A DNA stretch of 63,278 nucleotides from Sedimentisphaerales bacterium (GCA_016926155.1 JAFGPC010000065.1:1-63278); one strand, 5' to 3'; positions 18,730-27,533 are shown, numbered from the stretch's first letter. The notes: generated by a model from the sequence alone, not told the origin. Made by a program: numbers and translations.

Positions 18730-18780
18730 ATGAGCAGAAACATACGAGCACGTTTTGGATGGTGGTGGCCTGTCGTGTAA
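18730..18780 (+). CDS. trpL: trp leader peptide
   Basis: A 16-codon open frame, MSRNIRARFGWWWPVV then TAA, with three consecutive TGG Trp codons at 18760-18768. Tandem regulatory codons in a short ORF upstream of trpE are the hallmark of a ribosome-mediated attenuation leader. There is no Shine-Dalgarno sequence, in keeping with leaderless translation from the promoter at 18694-18722. The last codons (Trp-Pro-Val) overlap RNA segment 1 of the attenuator, so a ribosome stalled for Trp-tRNA masks it. Confidence 0.9.
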   Translation: MSRNIRARFGWWWPVV

Positions 18781-18865
18781 TCCGGCAGGCAACGGTGGTT
18801 CTGTTCTCGAGTTGAAAGTCCGAAACGAAATCGCAGCCTGTCGCAGGATGGGTTGCGATTTTTTT
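18768..18865 (+). promoter_or_regulatory. transcription attenuator of the trp operon
   Basis: Segment 1 GCCTGTCG (18768-18775), segment 2 CGGCAGGC (18783-18790) and segment 3, again exactly GCCTGTCG (18836-18843), are present. Segments 1 and 3 are identical and both pair with 2 over eight positions (one G-U). Segment 3 lies in the arm and loop of the terminator hairpin, so 2:3 pairing breaks the terminator. Ample tryptophan: ribosome reaches the leader stop, 1:2 or masking leaves the terminator to form. Low tryptophan: ribosome stalls on Trp codons, covers segment 1, 2 pairs with 3 and transcription goes on into trpE. Confidence 0.88.
18828..18865 (+). terminator. attenuator terminator hairpin
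   Basis: An 11-bp stem (AAATCGCAGCC with GGTTGCGATTT, one G-U pair), a 12-nt loop, and a run of seven T (18859-18865). It is the 3:4 structure of the trp leader and precedes trpE by 50 nt. Confidence 0.9.
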
Positions 18866-18915
18866 GTATCCCGCCTGTGAACGTTCCCGGAAATTGAACA
18901 GGAGAATGAAAAACA

Positions 18916-20517
18916 ATGGAAGATTACAGAAAATCAATTGAAAATGCCCAACCCGGACAGATTATCCCGATCGTCAAAGAAATCGAGATGAGCGATCCCC
19001 TGGAATTTTTCAGTAAACTCAGTGATTTCGGTCGAAATCCGCACTCCTGCCTGTTTGAATCGCGGGATTATCTGACCAATGGAGGAGGCGGCGAGTTGAC
19101 TTTCGGCACGGCTCGACCGGCTCTTTACCTGACCGGCAAGGGCGAGGAATTTTCCATCCAGGCCCTGACCGACACGGGTAGGCGGATGCTGCGGTATCTG
19201 GCCCGGAATAAAGATCGATTCGGCTTCTGCAAATCCGTTACATTCGGTGAAGACACCATCACAGGCACTCTCAAAGAATCCGAGGGTATCATTGACGAGC
19301 AAGCACGTCTGAAGGCCGTCAATCAGATGGATGTCCTGCGGGCCGTCGCATTTTCTTTTACTCTTGCCAGTCATCCGTTCCGGGTCACTTGCGGGCTTCT
19401 GGGGGCGTTAAGCTATGATTTTATCGATCAATTTGAAACGCTGCCTCCCAACAAGAGCGATATTCTAAACAATCCCGATTATGAGCTTTATTTTGCGGAC
19501 AACATTTTCCTGATGGATCACACGGCCAACCAGGCGTATGTCGTTGTCAATGTCATGGTCACGGATGATGATCGGGATACGATTCTGGAACAGGCTGGGA
19601 ATTGTTTCGATCATTACTATCAAACCGCCGCATCACAGGGGAGAAAAGCCCAAAAAGAGCCTTTGCCCGCCTTCGCCGGAGGGACTGACACGCCGCGTCA
19701 GGACTATGAAAAAATGGTGGAAACGGCCAAGCAGCATATTCTGGACGGCGATATCTTTCAGGTGGTTCTTAGCCGGACGATTGCCGAACCCTGTCCGGAT
19801 GAGCCACTGGATGTCTATCGTCGTCTGCGAAAGCTCAATCCATCGCCTTACATGTTCTATTTGAACACACCCACGACGATTCTGACCGGGGCCAGCCCCG
19901 AACTGAATCTGCGGGTTCGTGGCACCGAGCAAAGAACCGTCGAAATCCGACCGATTGCCGGCACCAAGCCCAGGGGGCGGGCCGATGGACAAATCGATCC
20001 GGAAACCGACCGTCGTTACGAGGCAGAGTTGAAGCTGGATCATAAAGAACTGGCTGAGCATATGATGTTGGTTGATCTGGCAAGAAATGATATTGCCCGC
20101 GTCACCAAACCGGCGTCACGGCTGGTGACCGAAATGCTGATAACGGAAAAATACGAGTCGGTCCAGCACCTGGTCAGTAACGTCCGGGGATTTCTGCGGG
20201 ATGATCTGGACGCCCTGAGCGCCTATCTGGCCACGATGAATATGGGCACCCTGACCGGGGCTCCAAAGATTGAAGCCATGAAGATCATTCGGCAACTGGA
20301 AAAGAACAAACGCGGATACTACGGAGGTGCTGTGATGTACCTTACGGTAGATGGGCAGTTCGATAGCTGTATTACGATTCGCAGCATTCAAATCCGCAAC
20401 AAGACGGCATTTATCCGGGCCGGGGCCGGGATCGTCCACGACAGCGTACCGGCAACCGAATTTGATGAAACCGAACACAAGGCTGCCTCGTGTCTGCGGG
20501 CGGTCCGAGGTCAATAG
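18916..20517 (+). CDS. trpE: anthranilate synthase component I
   Basis: 533 residues, full length for TrpE. N-terminal tryptophan-binding region (about 25-230) carries an altered LLES-like element (CLFESRDY); the chorismate-binding domain (about 270-525) shows the family motifs DGDIFQVVLSR, PSPYMFYLN, GASPELNLRV, RPIAGTKPRG, HMMLVDLARND, GTLTGAPKIEAM and the C-terminal RAGAGIVHDS. With TrpG it converts chorismate and glutamine to anthranilate. First structural gene of the operon, 50 nt after the terminator; an AGGAGA site precedes the ATG. trpG starts 10 nt after its stop. Confidence 0.97.
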   Translation: MEDYRKSIENAQPGQIIPIVKEIEMSDPLEFFSKLSDFGRNPHSCLFESRDYLTNGGGGELTFGTARPALYLTGKGEEFSIQALTDTGRRMLRYLARNKDRFGFCKSVTFGEDTITGTLKESEGIIDEQARLKAVNQMDVLRAVAFSFTLASHPFRVTCGLLGALSYDFIDQFETLPPNKSDILNNPDYELYFADNIFLMDHTANQAYVVVNVMVTDDDRDTILEQAGNCFDHYYQTAASQGRKAQKEPLPAFAGGTDTPRQDYEKMVETAKQHILDGDIFQVVLSRTIAEPCPDEPLDVYRRLRKLNPSPYMFYLNTPTTILTGASPELNLRVRGTEQRTVEIRPIAGTKPRGRADGQIDPETDRRYEAELKLDHKELAEHMMLVDLARNDIARVTKPASRLVTEMLITEKYESVQHLVSNVRGFLRDDLDALSAYLATMNMGTLTGAPKIEAMKIIRQLEKNKRGYYGGAVMYLTVDGQFDSCITIRSIQIRNKTAFIRAGAGIVHDSVPATEFDETEHKAASCLRAVRGQ

Positions 20518-20527
20518 GAGCCTTTTC

Positions 20528-21133
20528 ATGCAAGCCAAACCAATTAATGTGTTATTTATCGATAACTTCGATTCGTTTACGTATAACCTGGTCGATGAAT
20601 TCGCCAGACGCAATTGCCCGACTTTGGTTTATCGGGCCGACACCCCCCTGTCGGAGCTGATCAAGGTTGCCGCGGATTTCGCCCCACAATTGTTATTGAT
20701 TTCACCGGGACCGGGGAATCCCGATACGGCAGGGGTAACGCTGGAAGCCATCGGGCATTTCAAAAATACACTACCGATCTTTGGAGTCTGTCTGGGGCAT
20801 CAGGCCATTATTCAGCATTTCGGCGGAAAGATCGGGCATGCTCCGCAGGTTATGCACGGGAAGGCTTCACGTATTATCCATACAGGCAAGGGAATCTTCA
20901 AGGATTTGGAAAATCCACTGCACGCCGGTCGGTATCACAGTCTTTGTGCGACGACTTTGCCGGAGTGTCTTGAAGAGACAGCAAGTTACGAAGGGATCGT
21001 TATGGGCATTCAGCATAAACAATTGCCTATCCATGGTGTACAATTTCATCCGGAAAGCATCCTGACGCCCGCGGGAGGAAGGATCATCGAGAATATGATC
21101 CAGATTGCGATTAGCAGCTCGGAAAAGGTATAG
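20528..21133 (+). CDS. trpG: anthranilate synthase component II (glutamine amidotransferase)
   Basis: 201 residues from the ATG at 20528 with a TAGGAGC ribosome site at the end of trpE; longer in-frame open sequence upstream overlaps trpE and is not coding. Class-I amidotransferase triad: nucleophile Cys in GVCLGHQ, and His/Glu in QFHPESIL. The ISPGPGNPD oxyanion motif is also visible. It supplies ammonia to TrpE; a monofunctional TrpG separate from TrpD. Confidence 0.96.
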   Translation: MQAKPINVLFIDNFDSFTYNLVDEFARRNCPTLVYRADTPLSELIKVAADFAPQLLLISPGPGNPDTAGVTLEAIGHFKNTLPIFGVCLGHQAIIQHFGGKIGHAPQVMHGKASRIIHTGKGIFKDLENPLHAGRYHSLCATTLPECLEETASYEGIVMGIQHKQLPIHGVQFHPESILTPAGGRIIENMIQIAISSSEKV

Positions 21134-21166
21134 AATTAAGGTATCACTTTCTACAGGAGGCATGAG

Positions 21167-22189
21167 ATGGCGCAAATCAACGAATATCTGGAAATCCTTG
21201 TTTCGAGGAACGATCTGAGTTTCGAACAAGCGACTGCATTACTCGATACGATTTTTGGGGGAGAAGTGTCCGAGATACAGGTTGCCGCCTTCCTTACAGC
21301 CATGCGTACCAAAGGAGTCACTGTGCCCGAACTGGCGGGATTGGCTGGATCTTTGCGAGAACACGCCGTTCGTGTTGAGACCGGTCTGGATGACATGATC
21401 GACGTTGTGGGAACCGGCGGAGCCAAATTGAAAGTATTTAACATCAGCACCGCGGCAGCGATTGTGGCAGCGGGTGTCGGTGCCCATGTCGCCAAGCACG
21501 GCAATCGTGGCATTACAAGCAAGTGTGGTGCGGCCGATGTCCTGACAGCCCTGGGTGTAAACGTTTCTCCCGGGCCGGATGTGGTCGCCGAATGCATCCG
21601 GACTGCAGGTGTTGGATTTATGTTTGCACCCAGTTATCATCCGGCTATGAAATATGTCCAGCCGGTCCGCAAGGCGCTGGGTTTCCGTACGGTGTTCAAT
21701 ATTCTGGGGCCTCTGGCCAATCCCGCTCGTGTCAAACACCAAATGACCGGTGTTGCCTCGGAACCACTGATGCGGCAGGTCATGGAAGCCCAGCAGATGC
21801 TCGGGATGGAACGCGGCATGGTTGTTCACAGCGAAGGGTTGGACGAGATCAGCACAATGGCCCCTACCAAGATTTTGTCCCTTCAGGATGGGAATATCAC
21901 CGAGTTGACAATCCAGCCGGAAGACTTTGGAATGGCCAAGGCAGAATTTGATGTCCTTAAGGGGGGGGATGCAGAGACCAATGCGGCAATCCTCAAAGCG
22001 ATTTTTTCGGGTAAGGATACCGGGCCTCGAAAAGATATCGTGGTGCTCAACGCCGCAGCCGCTATAATAGTCGCCGGTCGGGCCGAAGATTTTGCTTCCG
22101 GAATTGAACAGGCCGATGCGACAATCCGGAACGGCAAGGCGCAAGCGGCGTTGGAGAAGCTCGTGGAGATTTCAAACCAGGCGGGATAA
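21167..22189 (+). CDS. trpD: anthranilate phosphoribosyltransferase
   Basis: 340 residues, usual length. The PRPP-binding DVVGTGGAKLKVFNIST motif (about 80-95), the KHGNRGITSKCGAADVL loop and the NPARVKHQMTGV signature are clear. It joins anthranilate to PRPP to give phosphoribosyl anthranilate. GGAGG precedes the ATG. No trpC-like (indoleglycerol phosphate synthase) gene follows; trpF comes next after 11 nt. Confidence 0.96.
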   Translation: MAQINEYLEILVSRNDLSFEQATALLDTIFGGEVSEIQVAAFLTAMRTKGVTVPELAGLAGSLREHAVRVETGLDDMIDVVGTGGAKLKVFNISTAAAIVAAGVGAHVAKHGNRGITSKCGAADVLTALGVNVSPGPDVVAECIRTAGVGFMFAPSYHPAMKYVQPVRKALGFRTVFNILGPLANPARVKHQMTGVASEPLMRQVMEAQQMLGMERGMVVHSEGLDEISTMAPTKILSLQDGNITELTIQPEDFGMAKAEFDVLKGGDAETNAAILKAIFSGKDTGPRKDIVVLNAAAAIIVAGRAEDFASGIEQADATIRNGKAQAALEKLVEISNQAG

Positions 22190-22200
22190 GGATCAGACGA

Positions 22201-22830
22201 GTGTCTATATTGTCAGTAAAAGTCAAGATATGCGGGATTACCAACCAAGAAGACGCACAGGCTGCCGTCGATATGGGAGCAGATATCCTGGGATTCAATT
22301 TCTACCCGCGAAGTCCCCGTTATATCGAAGTCTCCAAGACTATGGAAATTATCAACCAGATCCCAACCTATGTCGATACCGCCGGTATCCTGGTTAATCC
22401 GACCGAAGAGCAGATTGGTGATATTTCCGAGATCGGTTTTCTCAACTGGATTCAGTTCCATGGCGATGAGACACCTGAATTCTGCAACTCATTGACCTGG
22501 CTTCATGCCAAGACGATCAAGGCCCTTCGCATTCGAAACCGGAAGGATCTGGATCCGGTTAAGGAGTATCGGACCGATGCAATCCTTCTGGACTGTTTCA
22601 ATCCCAAAGCCTACGGGGGAACGGGGGAACGATTCGACTGGGACTGGATTGACAACGGCTATTATCGTTTCTTTCTAGCCGGAGGCATCACTGCCGACAA
22701 CGCCGCCCAAGCTATCGAAACCGGCGTGTTTGCCATCGATGTCTGCAGCGGGATTGAGGCTACTCCCGGCCGCAAAGACCATCAAAAGATGAAACAATTA
22801 TTCGAAAACATCAAGCACTTGATCCATTAA
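22201..22830 (+). CDS. trpF: phosphoribosylanthranilate isomerase
   Basis: 209 residues, a TIM barrel. Starts at a GTG with an AAGGA-type site inside the end of trpD; catalytic Cys in VKICGITN (about residue 10) and Asp in [16 protein letters not shown] (about 130), phosphate-binding [14 protein letters not shown] and DVCSGIE near the end. It performs the Amadori rearrangement of phosphoribosyl anthranilate. Its product needs TrpC, which is not encoded here. trpB begins 8 nt after its stop. Confidence 0.95.
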   Translation: MSILSVKVKICGITNQEDAQAAVDMGADILGFNFYPRSPRYIEVSKTMEIINQIPTYVDTAGILVNPTEEQIGDISEIGFLNWIQFHGDETPEFCNSLTWLHAKTIKALRIRNRKDLDPVKEYRTDAILLDCFNPKAYGGTGERFDWDWIDNGYYRFFLAGGITADNAAQAIETGVFAIDVCSGIEATPGRKDHQKMKQLFENIKHLIH

Positions 22831-22838
22831 GGTTTTTC

Positions 22839-24014
22839 ATGAAACACAAAGGCAGATTTGGAACATTCGGAGGTTTTTACGTACCCGAAGTGCTCATCCC
22901 GGCCCTGGAAGAGATTGAGGTCGCTTTTGATCGCTGGAAAGACGATCCTCAGTTTATCGCCGAGTTGGATGGATTGTACCGTTTCTACGCCGGTCGGCCA
23001 ACACCGCTCTATCGTGCCAAGCGGTTCAGCGAGCTAGTCGGTTTTAATGTCTATCTCAAGCGGGAAGACCTGCTCCATGGTGGCGCTCATAAAGTAAACA
23101 ACACTCTTGGACAGGGGCTTTTGGCTCGATACATGGGCAAGACCAAACTCATCGCCGAGACCGGCGCCGGGCAGCATGGTCTAGCTACTTCCATGATCGG
23201 CGCTCTGTTCGGTATGGAAACCAAAATCTTCATGGGAAAGACCGACATCGCCCGTCAGAATGTCAACGTCCACAAAATGAAACTCTGTGGCGCGGAAGTC
23301 ATTCCTGTCGAAGGCGGAACCGGGACGCTTAAGGATGCGATCAATGATGCTCTGCGATACTGGACGGCGCATGTTGATGATACGTTTTACCTATTCGGAA
23401 CGGCGGGCGGACCGCATCCTTATCCGACGATTGTCAAACATTTTCAAAGTCCCATCGGCGTAGAAGCTCGAAAGCAATGTCTCGAACAGATTGGAAAACT
23501 TCCCGATATCGTCACGGCCTGTGTCGGCGGCGGTTCTAACGCCATCGGCATTTTCTGTGGTTTCGAAGCGGATCCACAGGTCCGACTCGTCGGAGTGGAA
23601 GGCGGGGGTAAAGGACTGGATACGCATGAACATTGCGCGACCCTTGTCACGGGATCGGTCGGTGTTCTTCACGGAGCGCAAACGTACTTACTTCAGGATG
23701 AAAACGGACAGATTCGTGAAACCGAATGTATCAGCGCCGGTCTGGACTATCCCGGGGTTGGGCCGGAGCACGCCTACTTAAAAGAGACGGGTCGGGCCGA
23801 ATACGTTAGCGCCGACGATGAGTCGGTACTTGATGCGTTTGCGGCTCTGATCCGTACGGAAGGGATTATCCCCGCGCTGGAAAGCTCTCATGCCCTTGCC
23901 TGGCTGATGAGCATGAAAGGCAAACTGCCACATGAAACCAACATCGTCGCCAATCTTTCCGGCCGGGGTGATAAAGACGTGGGTATCGTCGAATCGTACC
24001 GACCGCTGGAATAA
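22839..24014 (+). CDS. trpB: tryptophan synthase beta subunit
   Basis: 391 residues, the usual TrpB1 size. PLP-binding Lys in [14 protein letters not shown] (about residue 86), the GAGQHG motif and the phosphate-binding GGGSNAIG loop are present, as is the C-terminal ALESSHALA. It condenses indole with serine; the serA gene in the same window provides the serine route. AAGG site before the ATG; trpA starts 9 nt later. Confidence 0.97.
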   Translation: MKHKGRFGTFGGFYVPEVLIPALEEIEVAFDRWKDDPQFIAELDGLYRFYAGRPTPLYRAKRFSELVGFNVYLKREDLLHGGAHKVNNTLGQGLLARYMGKTKLIAETGAGQHGLATSMIGALFGMETKIFMGKTDIARQNVNVHKMKLCGAEVIPVEGGTGTLKDAINDALRYWTAHVDDTFYLFGTAGGPHPYPTIVKHFQSPIGVEARKQCLEQIGKLPDIVTACVGGGSNAIGIFCGFEADPQVRLVGVEGGGKGLDTHEHCATLVTGSVGVLHGAQTYLLQDENGQIRETECISAGLDYPGVGPEHAYLKETGRAEYVSADDESVLDAFAALIRTEGIIPALESSHALAWLMSMKGKLPHETNIVANLSGRGDKDVGIVESYRPLE

Positions 24015-24023
24015 GGAATCAAC

Positions 24024-24815
24024 ATGACTACATACAAAGAAACGTTCGGCAAACTCAACCGGGCCGCCCTGATCCCGTTTTTTGTCATCGGCGATCCCGA
24101 TTATGATACCTGCCTGGAACTGGTTAAGGCAGCCATTGATACCGGGGCAGATATCCTCGAACTCGGGATACCCTTTTCCGATCCTATCGCCGACGGCCCC
24201 ACGATCCAGAAGGCGGACATTCGCGCCCTGGCCAATGGCATGACACCACAAAAGGCTCTCGAATTCATCGGCAAGGTTACGGAATACAAACCAGTTCCGA
24301 TCGGCCTGCTGGTCTATTACAATCTGGTCTGGCAGTACGGAATCGAGAGGTTTTTTAAAGACTTCAAGTCTGTTGGCGGCTCATCGGTCCTGATCGCCGA
24401 TCTCAGCATCGACGATGCCGATGAAGTCCTCGCCCCCGCGCAGGCCGCCGGTCTGGAGACGGTGTTCATGACAACTCCCATCACCGCCGAGGACCGCATG
24501 CAGCGGATTTGCGAAAAGACCACCGGTTTTATTTACACCGTTTCCACACTCGGGGTTACCGGGGCCCGCGATACGCTTTCGGACAGGGTGAAACCGCTTA
24601 TCGGCAAGCTCAAGGCCATGACGGATACACCTGTTTGCGTGGGTTTCGGGATCAGTAGCTCATCCCAGGCCAGGGAAGTCGCCGATGCCGGCGCCGATGG
24701 CGTGATCATCGGCTCGCGGATCGTAAGGATTATCGAGAATAACCTTGGTAACAAAGCCGCAATGAAGTCCGAACTTACCGATTTCATTAAAAACGTTCAC
24801 GAGGTCTTGCAATGA
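24024..24815 (+). CDS. trpA: tryptophan synthase alpha subunit
   Basis: 263 residues, full length. Catalytic Glu in LELGIPFSDPIADGPTIQ (about 48-66) and the conserved Asp in that loop; GVTGARD and the phosphate-binding GFGISSSSQ and GVIIGSRIV motifs follow. It splits indole-3-glycerol phosphate to indole for TrpB. The stop overlaps the start of the following VOC gene by four nucleotides (ATGA). Confidence 0.97.
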   Translation: MTTYKETFGKLNRAALIPFFVIGDPDYDTCLELVKAAIDTGADILELGIPFSDPIADGPTIQKADIRALANGMTPQKALEFIGKVTEYKPVPIGLLVYYNLVWQYGIERFFKDFKSVGGSSVLIADLSIDDADEVLAPAQAAGLETVFMTTPITAEDRMQRICEKTTGFIYTVSTLGVTGARDTLSDRVKPLIGKLKAMTDTPVCVGFGISSSSQAREVADAGADGVIIGSRIVRIIENNLGNKAAMKSELTDFIKNVHEVLQ

Positions 24816-25195
24816 GATTAGAACATATCGGTTTGAATGTGCCCGATGCCCTCGCAATGGCAACATGGTATACCGAACATCTGAACATGCAGTCAGTCCG
24901 CTCCATGGAGGAACCTCCCTATGCCCATTTTCTCGCAGATGCCACCGGCCGGACAATCCTCGAGATCTACACCAATCCAAACGATCCGATCCCTGATTAT
25001 ATCCAACAACACCCGCTTCGATTTCATATTGCCTTTGCCGTTGAGAATCCCACTACGACCAAAGACAAGCTCCTTTCCGGCGGGGCTACACTGATTTCCG
25101 ACGGCATCATAGAAGACGGCTCTCACATGGTTGTCCTTCGTGATCCCTGGGGGCTGGTTCTGCAATTCGTCAAACGAAAAACGAGCCTACCCTGA
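24812..25195 (+). CDS. VOC-family (glyoxalase/dioxygenase fold) protein, trp-operon linked
   Basis: 127 residues, one complete vicinal-oxygen-chelate unit of two beta-alpha-beta-beta-beta modules: begins LEHIGLNVPD and ends VVLRDPWGLVLQFV. A His in LEHIGLN, a Glu in ILEIYTN and a His in LRFHIAFAV could be metal ligands, but the usual last Glu is replaced by Gln in LVLQFV. Family members are lyases, dioxygenases or binding proteins. The 4-nt ATGA overlap with trpA puts it firmly in the trp transcript; its role there is unknown. Confidence 0.8.
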   Translation: MRLEHIGLNVPDALAMATWYTEHLNMQSVRSMEEPPYAHFLADATGRTILEIYTNPNDPIPDYIQQHPLRFHIAFAVENPTTTKDKLLSGGATLISDGIIEDGSHMVVLRDPWGLVLQFVKRKTSLP

Positions 25196-25231
25196 TCAGA
25201 CGCCAGACCGTATTTTCAATCTTTCCGGTCG

Positions 25232-25648
25232 TTATCTAGTTTTCAGGATATCCCGAATTTCCGTCAGGATTTTCTCTTCCGCCGAGGGCGCCGGAGGTGC
25301 TGCGGGAGCGGCTTGTTCTTTCTTTTTCATGGAATTCATGGCCTTGATAACCATAAATATCGAAGCTGCAATGATTAAGAAATTGATAACGGTATTGATG
25401 AACATCCCATACCCAAGGGTAACTGCAGGAACCACAGCACCTGCAGTGTCTATGCTTTCCTTCTTCAGCACAATCGCCAACTGGGAAAAATCCATATTAC
25501 CCAGAAGCAGACCGATCGGAGGCATTATGACATCATTGACCAGCGAGGTGATAATCTTGCCGAAGGCTCCACCGATAATGATACCCACGGCCATATCCAC
25601 AACGTTGCCCCGCATCGCAAATTCTTTGAATTCTTTTACCAGACTCAT
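25232..25648 (-). CDS. mscL: large-conductance mechanosensitive channel
   Basis: 138 residues, two transmembrane helices (about 15-45 and 75-100), with the MscL signature [20 protein letters not shown] in TM1, and a C-terminal cytosolic coiled bundle ([10 protein letters not shown]). It opens as a pentamer on membrane tension to release solutes on hypo-osmotic shock. AAAGGG site before the ATG. Convergent with the trp operon, 36 nt between stops. Confidence 0.96.
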   Translation of the reverse strand: MSLVKEFKEFAMRGNVVDMAVGIIIGGAFGKIITSLVNDVIMPPIGLLLGNMDFSQLAIVLKKESIDTAGAVVPAVTLGYGMFINTVINFLIIAASIFMVIKAMNSMKKKEQAAPAAPPAPSAEEKILTEIRDILKTR

Positions 25649-25875
25649 TCTGTGCCCTTTCCTAATAATGGTTTTTCCGAAAAACCTTTGATTTCAAATG
25701 AATGATTACCGTTTTTCCCTATTATACAAATGTAAAGCTGTAGGAAATCAATCATAATCCGATGAAGTCCTACAAATTTCCAATCCATAGTTGGAATCCG
25801 TAAGGCTGACGCCGATAATGGGCCGATACACAGATGAGGTACCCATAAATCCTTTTGTTTATAGGACTTAAAGTT

Positions 25876-26310
25876 TTGAAACGGCATGCTTTCAAAAAGC
25901 GAATGCGATTAGCCAAAAACAGCGATTTTCGAGCTGTTCTCGCTCGTAAATGCTCTTCAAGTAATGGCTTAGCCTGTCTTTATGTGGCCGAGAATTATCT
26001 CAATTACTCCCGTTTCGGCGTATCAGTCCCGAAACGCTGCGGCTCGTCTGTTTTCCGCAATCGCCTGAAACGGCTGGCCCGCGAAGCCTTCCGGCTGGAA
26101 CAGCAGAATCTGCCCTGCGGCAGAGACTATTTCTTAATCTTCACCTTGAAATCGCCGAAAAAGGCAACATCGGAGAGTCCGCCTAAGTGCGGTCCTTATC
26201 ATAGTTTAACGTTTGATCGTATGCGGCAGTGGCTGTTGGATCTGACTGCTCGAGCCGGAAAGCGTCTGGATCGCATCCAGCATGATAAAACGGATGGATG
26301 CGATGAATGA
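25876..26310 (+). CDS. rnpA: ribonuclease P protein component
   Basis: About 144 residues. I start at the TTG at 25876 (AGGA about 9 nt upstream), giving MKRHAFKKRMRLAKNSDFRA, a typical RnpA opening; the frame extends to an earlier TTG at 25855. The RNA-binding RNR motif FRNRLKRLAREAFRL (about 62-76) is clear, preceded by GVSVPKRCGSSV. The C-terminal ~40 residues are longer than usual. The usual neighbours rpmH, yidD and yidC are not present; a MerR-type gene follows instead. Confidence 0.85.
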   Translation: MKRHAFKKRMRLAKNSDFRAVLARKCSSSNGLACLYVAENYLNYSRFGVSVPKRCGSSVFRNRLKRLAREAFRLEQQNLPCGRDYFLIFTLKSPKKATSESPPKCGPYHSLTFDRMRQWLLDLTARAGKRLDRIQHDKTDGCDE

Positions 26311-26348
26311 AATCCATGGATGGAGCATGGGAGGCAGTGTAAAAGCCA

Positions 26349-26609
26349 GTGGCTGAGAAGGAACTTATGCAGATCGGGGCGGCAGCCAAAGAAGCCGGCA
26401 TCAGCCGCCAAAGCGTACAATATTATCTGATGCTGGGATTGCTGGAACCAACGAAAGTAACAGCCGGCGGGCATCGTCTCTTCGATGCGGAAGCCGTAGA
26501 GCGGATCAAACTGATTCGAAAGCTCAATAAGAGCGGGTATACGCTGCGGGGTATTCGGGAATTGTTTGTCGAAGGTCGGCTGGGCAAAAAGGGAACTGAG
26601 AATGGTTGA
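26349..26609 (+). CDS. MerR-family transcriptional regulator, short
   Basis: 86 residues, essentially only the DNA-binding winged helix: IGAAAKEAGISRQSVQYYLMLGLLEPTK, then HRLFDAEAVERIKLIRKLNKSGYTLRGIREL. No ligand-binding domain or long dimerising coiled coil follows, so it is a minimal form. The GTG at 26349 or the ATG at 26367 (AAGGA nearby) may be the start. Its stop overlaps the start of the MlaD-like gene by 8 nt, so both are translated together; it may act on lipid-transport genes, which is inference. Confidence 0.75.
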   Translation: MAEKELMQIGAAAKEAGISRQSVQYYLMLGLLEPTKVTAGGHRLFDAEAVERIKLIRKLNKSGYTLRGIRELFVEGRLGKKGTENG

Positions 26610-27519
26610 TTATAATACGGCACAACGACGTCGCAATGTGGTGGTCGGGGCGTTTGTGGTGATTGCATTTGCGGGCTTTCTGGGTATGGTGTACTTGTTC
26701 GGCGAACTGCCCGTGGCGGTGGCGCGGATGAATTCCTTTACTGTGATCGTCGAGTTTCCCAGCGCACCGGGTATCCAGCAGAACACGCCAATCTACTATT
26801 GTGGATACCAGGTGGGCAAGGTGATTCATGTCATGGCACCAGAGACCGTGGAGGACCGTGAAACCGGTCAGCCACACCATAAAGTGACGGTCACGATGGC
26901 AATCGATAAAGAATACCAGACGATCCCCTCCAATACCGATATCGTGGTAATGAAGCGGTCGATGGGCAGCAGCTTTATCGAGCTTCAGGTCGATCCGGAA
27001 CGGGAACCGGTGTTTTTGATGCCAAGCAATCCAAACAGCATGTATCTATGCGAGGGATTGCCTCCTTTGAAGGGGGAAGTGAGCATGAGCAGCGAGTTTT
27101 TCCCGAAAGAAACCCGGCTCAAGCTCGAGGGGCTGATGGATTCGATCAAGCGACTGGCAGATAATGCCAATGATGTGGTCGGGGATAACGAGAACAAACA
27201 GAGTGTCAAGGAAGCGCTGGCCAATCTACGGGATGCGACGGCCCGGGCCAAGGACACGCTGGCATCGATCAAGGGCTTTACGGATAGCGGTGCAGTGGCT
27301 ATCGAAGATGTGGCCGAGGACTTGAACGCGACACTACGCGATATGCGGGATCTGCTTTCACGTGTGCGGGATGGAGACGGAACGGCTTCCCGTGTGCTCA
27401 ACGACGGACGACTCTATGAGAACCTGTTGGACAGCAGCCAGGAACTGGAGATGGCGCTGGAACAGCTTAAGAAGCTGGCGGCCGAGGCACGCGAAAAAGG
27501 CATCAAGCTCAAGCTATAG
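26602..27519 (+). CDS. MlaD/MCE-domain protein
   Basis: 305 residues from the ATG at 26602 (GGGA site inside the MerR gene). A basic N-terminus, one transmembrane segment (about residues 11-30, VVVGAFVVIAFAGFLGMVYLF) and one MCE domain (about 40-145: VEFPSAPGIQQNTPIYYCGYQVGKV) are followed by a long helical region (about 160-300) with repeated heptads. MCE proteins form hexameric rings in the periplasm that carry phospholipids with an MlaE permease and MlaF ATPase; neither partner is here. Confidence 0.85.
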   Translation: MVDYNTAQRRRNVVVGAFVVIAFAGFLGMVYLFGELPVAVARMNSFTVIVEFPSAPGIQQNTPIYYCGYQVGKVIHVMAPETVEDRETGQPHHKVTVTMAIDKEYQTIPSNTDIVVMKRSMGSSFIELQVDPEREPVFLMPSNPNSMYLCEGLPPLKGEVSMSSEFFPKETRLKLEGLMDSIKRLADNANDVVGDNENKQSVKEALANLRDATARAKDTLASIKGFTDSGAVAIEDVAEDLNATLRDMRDLLSRVRDGDGTASRVLNDGRLYENLLDSSQELEMALEQLKKLAAEAREKGIKLKL

Positions 27520-27533
27520 AATCTAAGTCAAAC

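Noticed and set aside
20351-20527. Open frame upstream of trpG in the same frame
   Set aside because: It overlaps trpE and lacks a ribosome site; TrpG starts at the ATG at 20528, where the GATase N-terminus begins.
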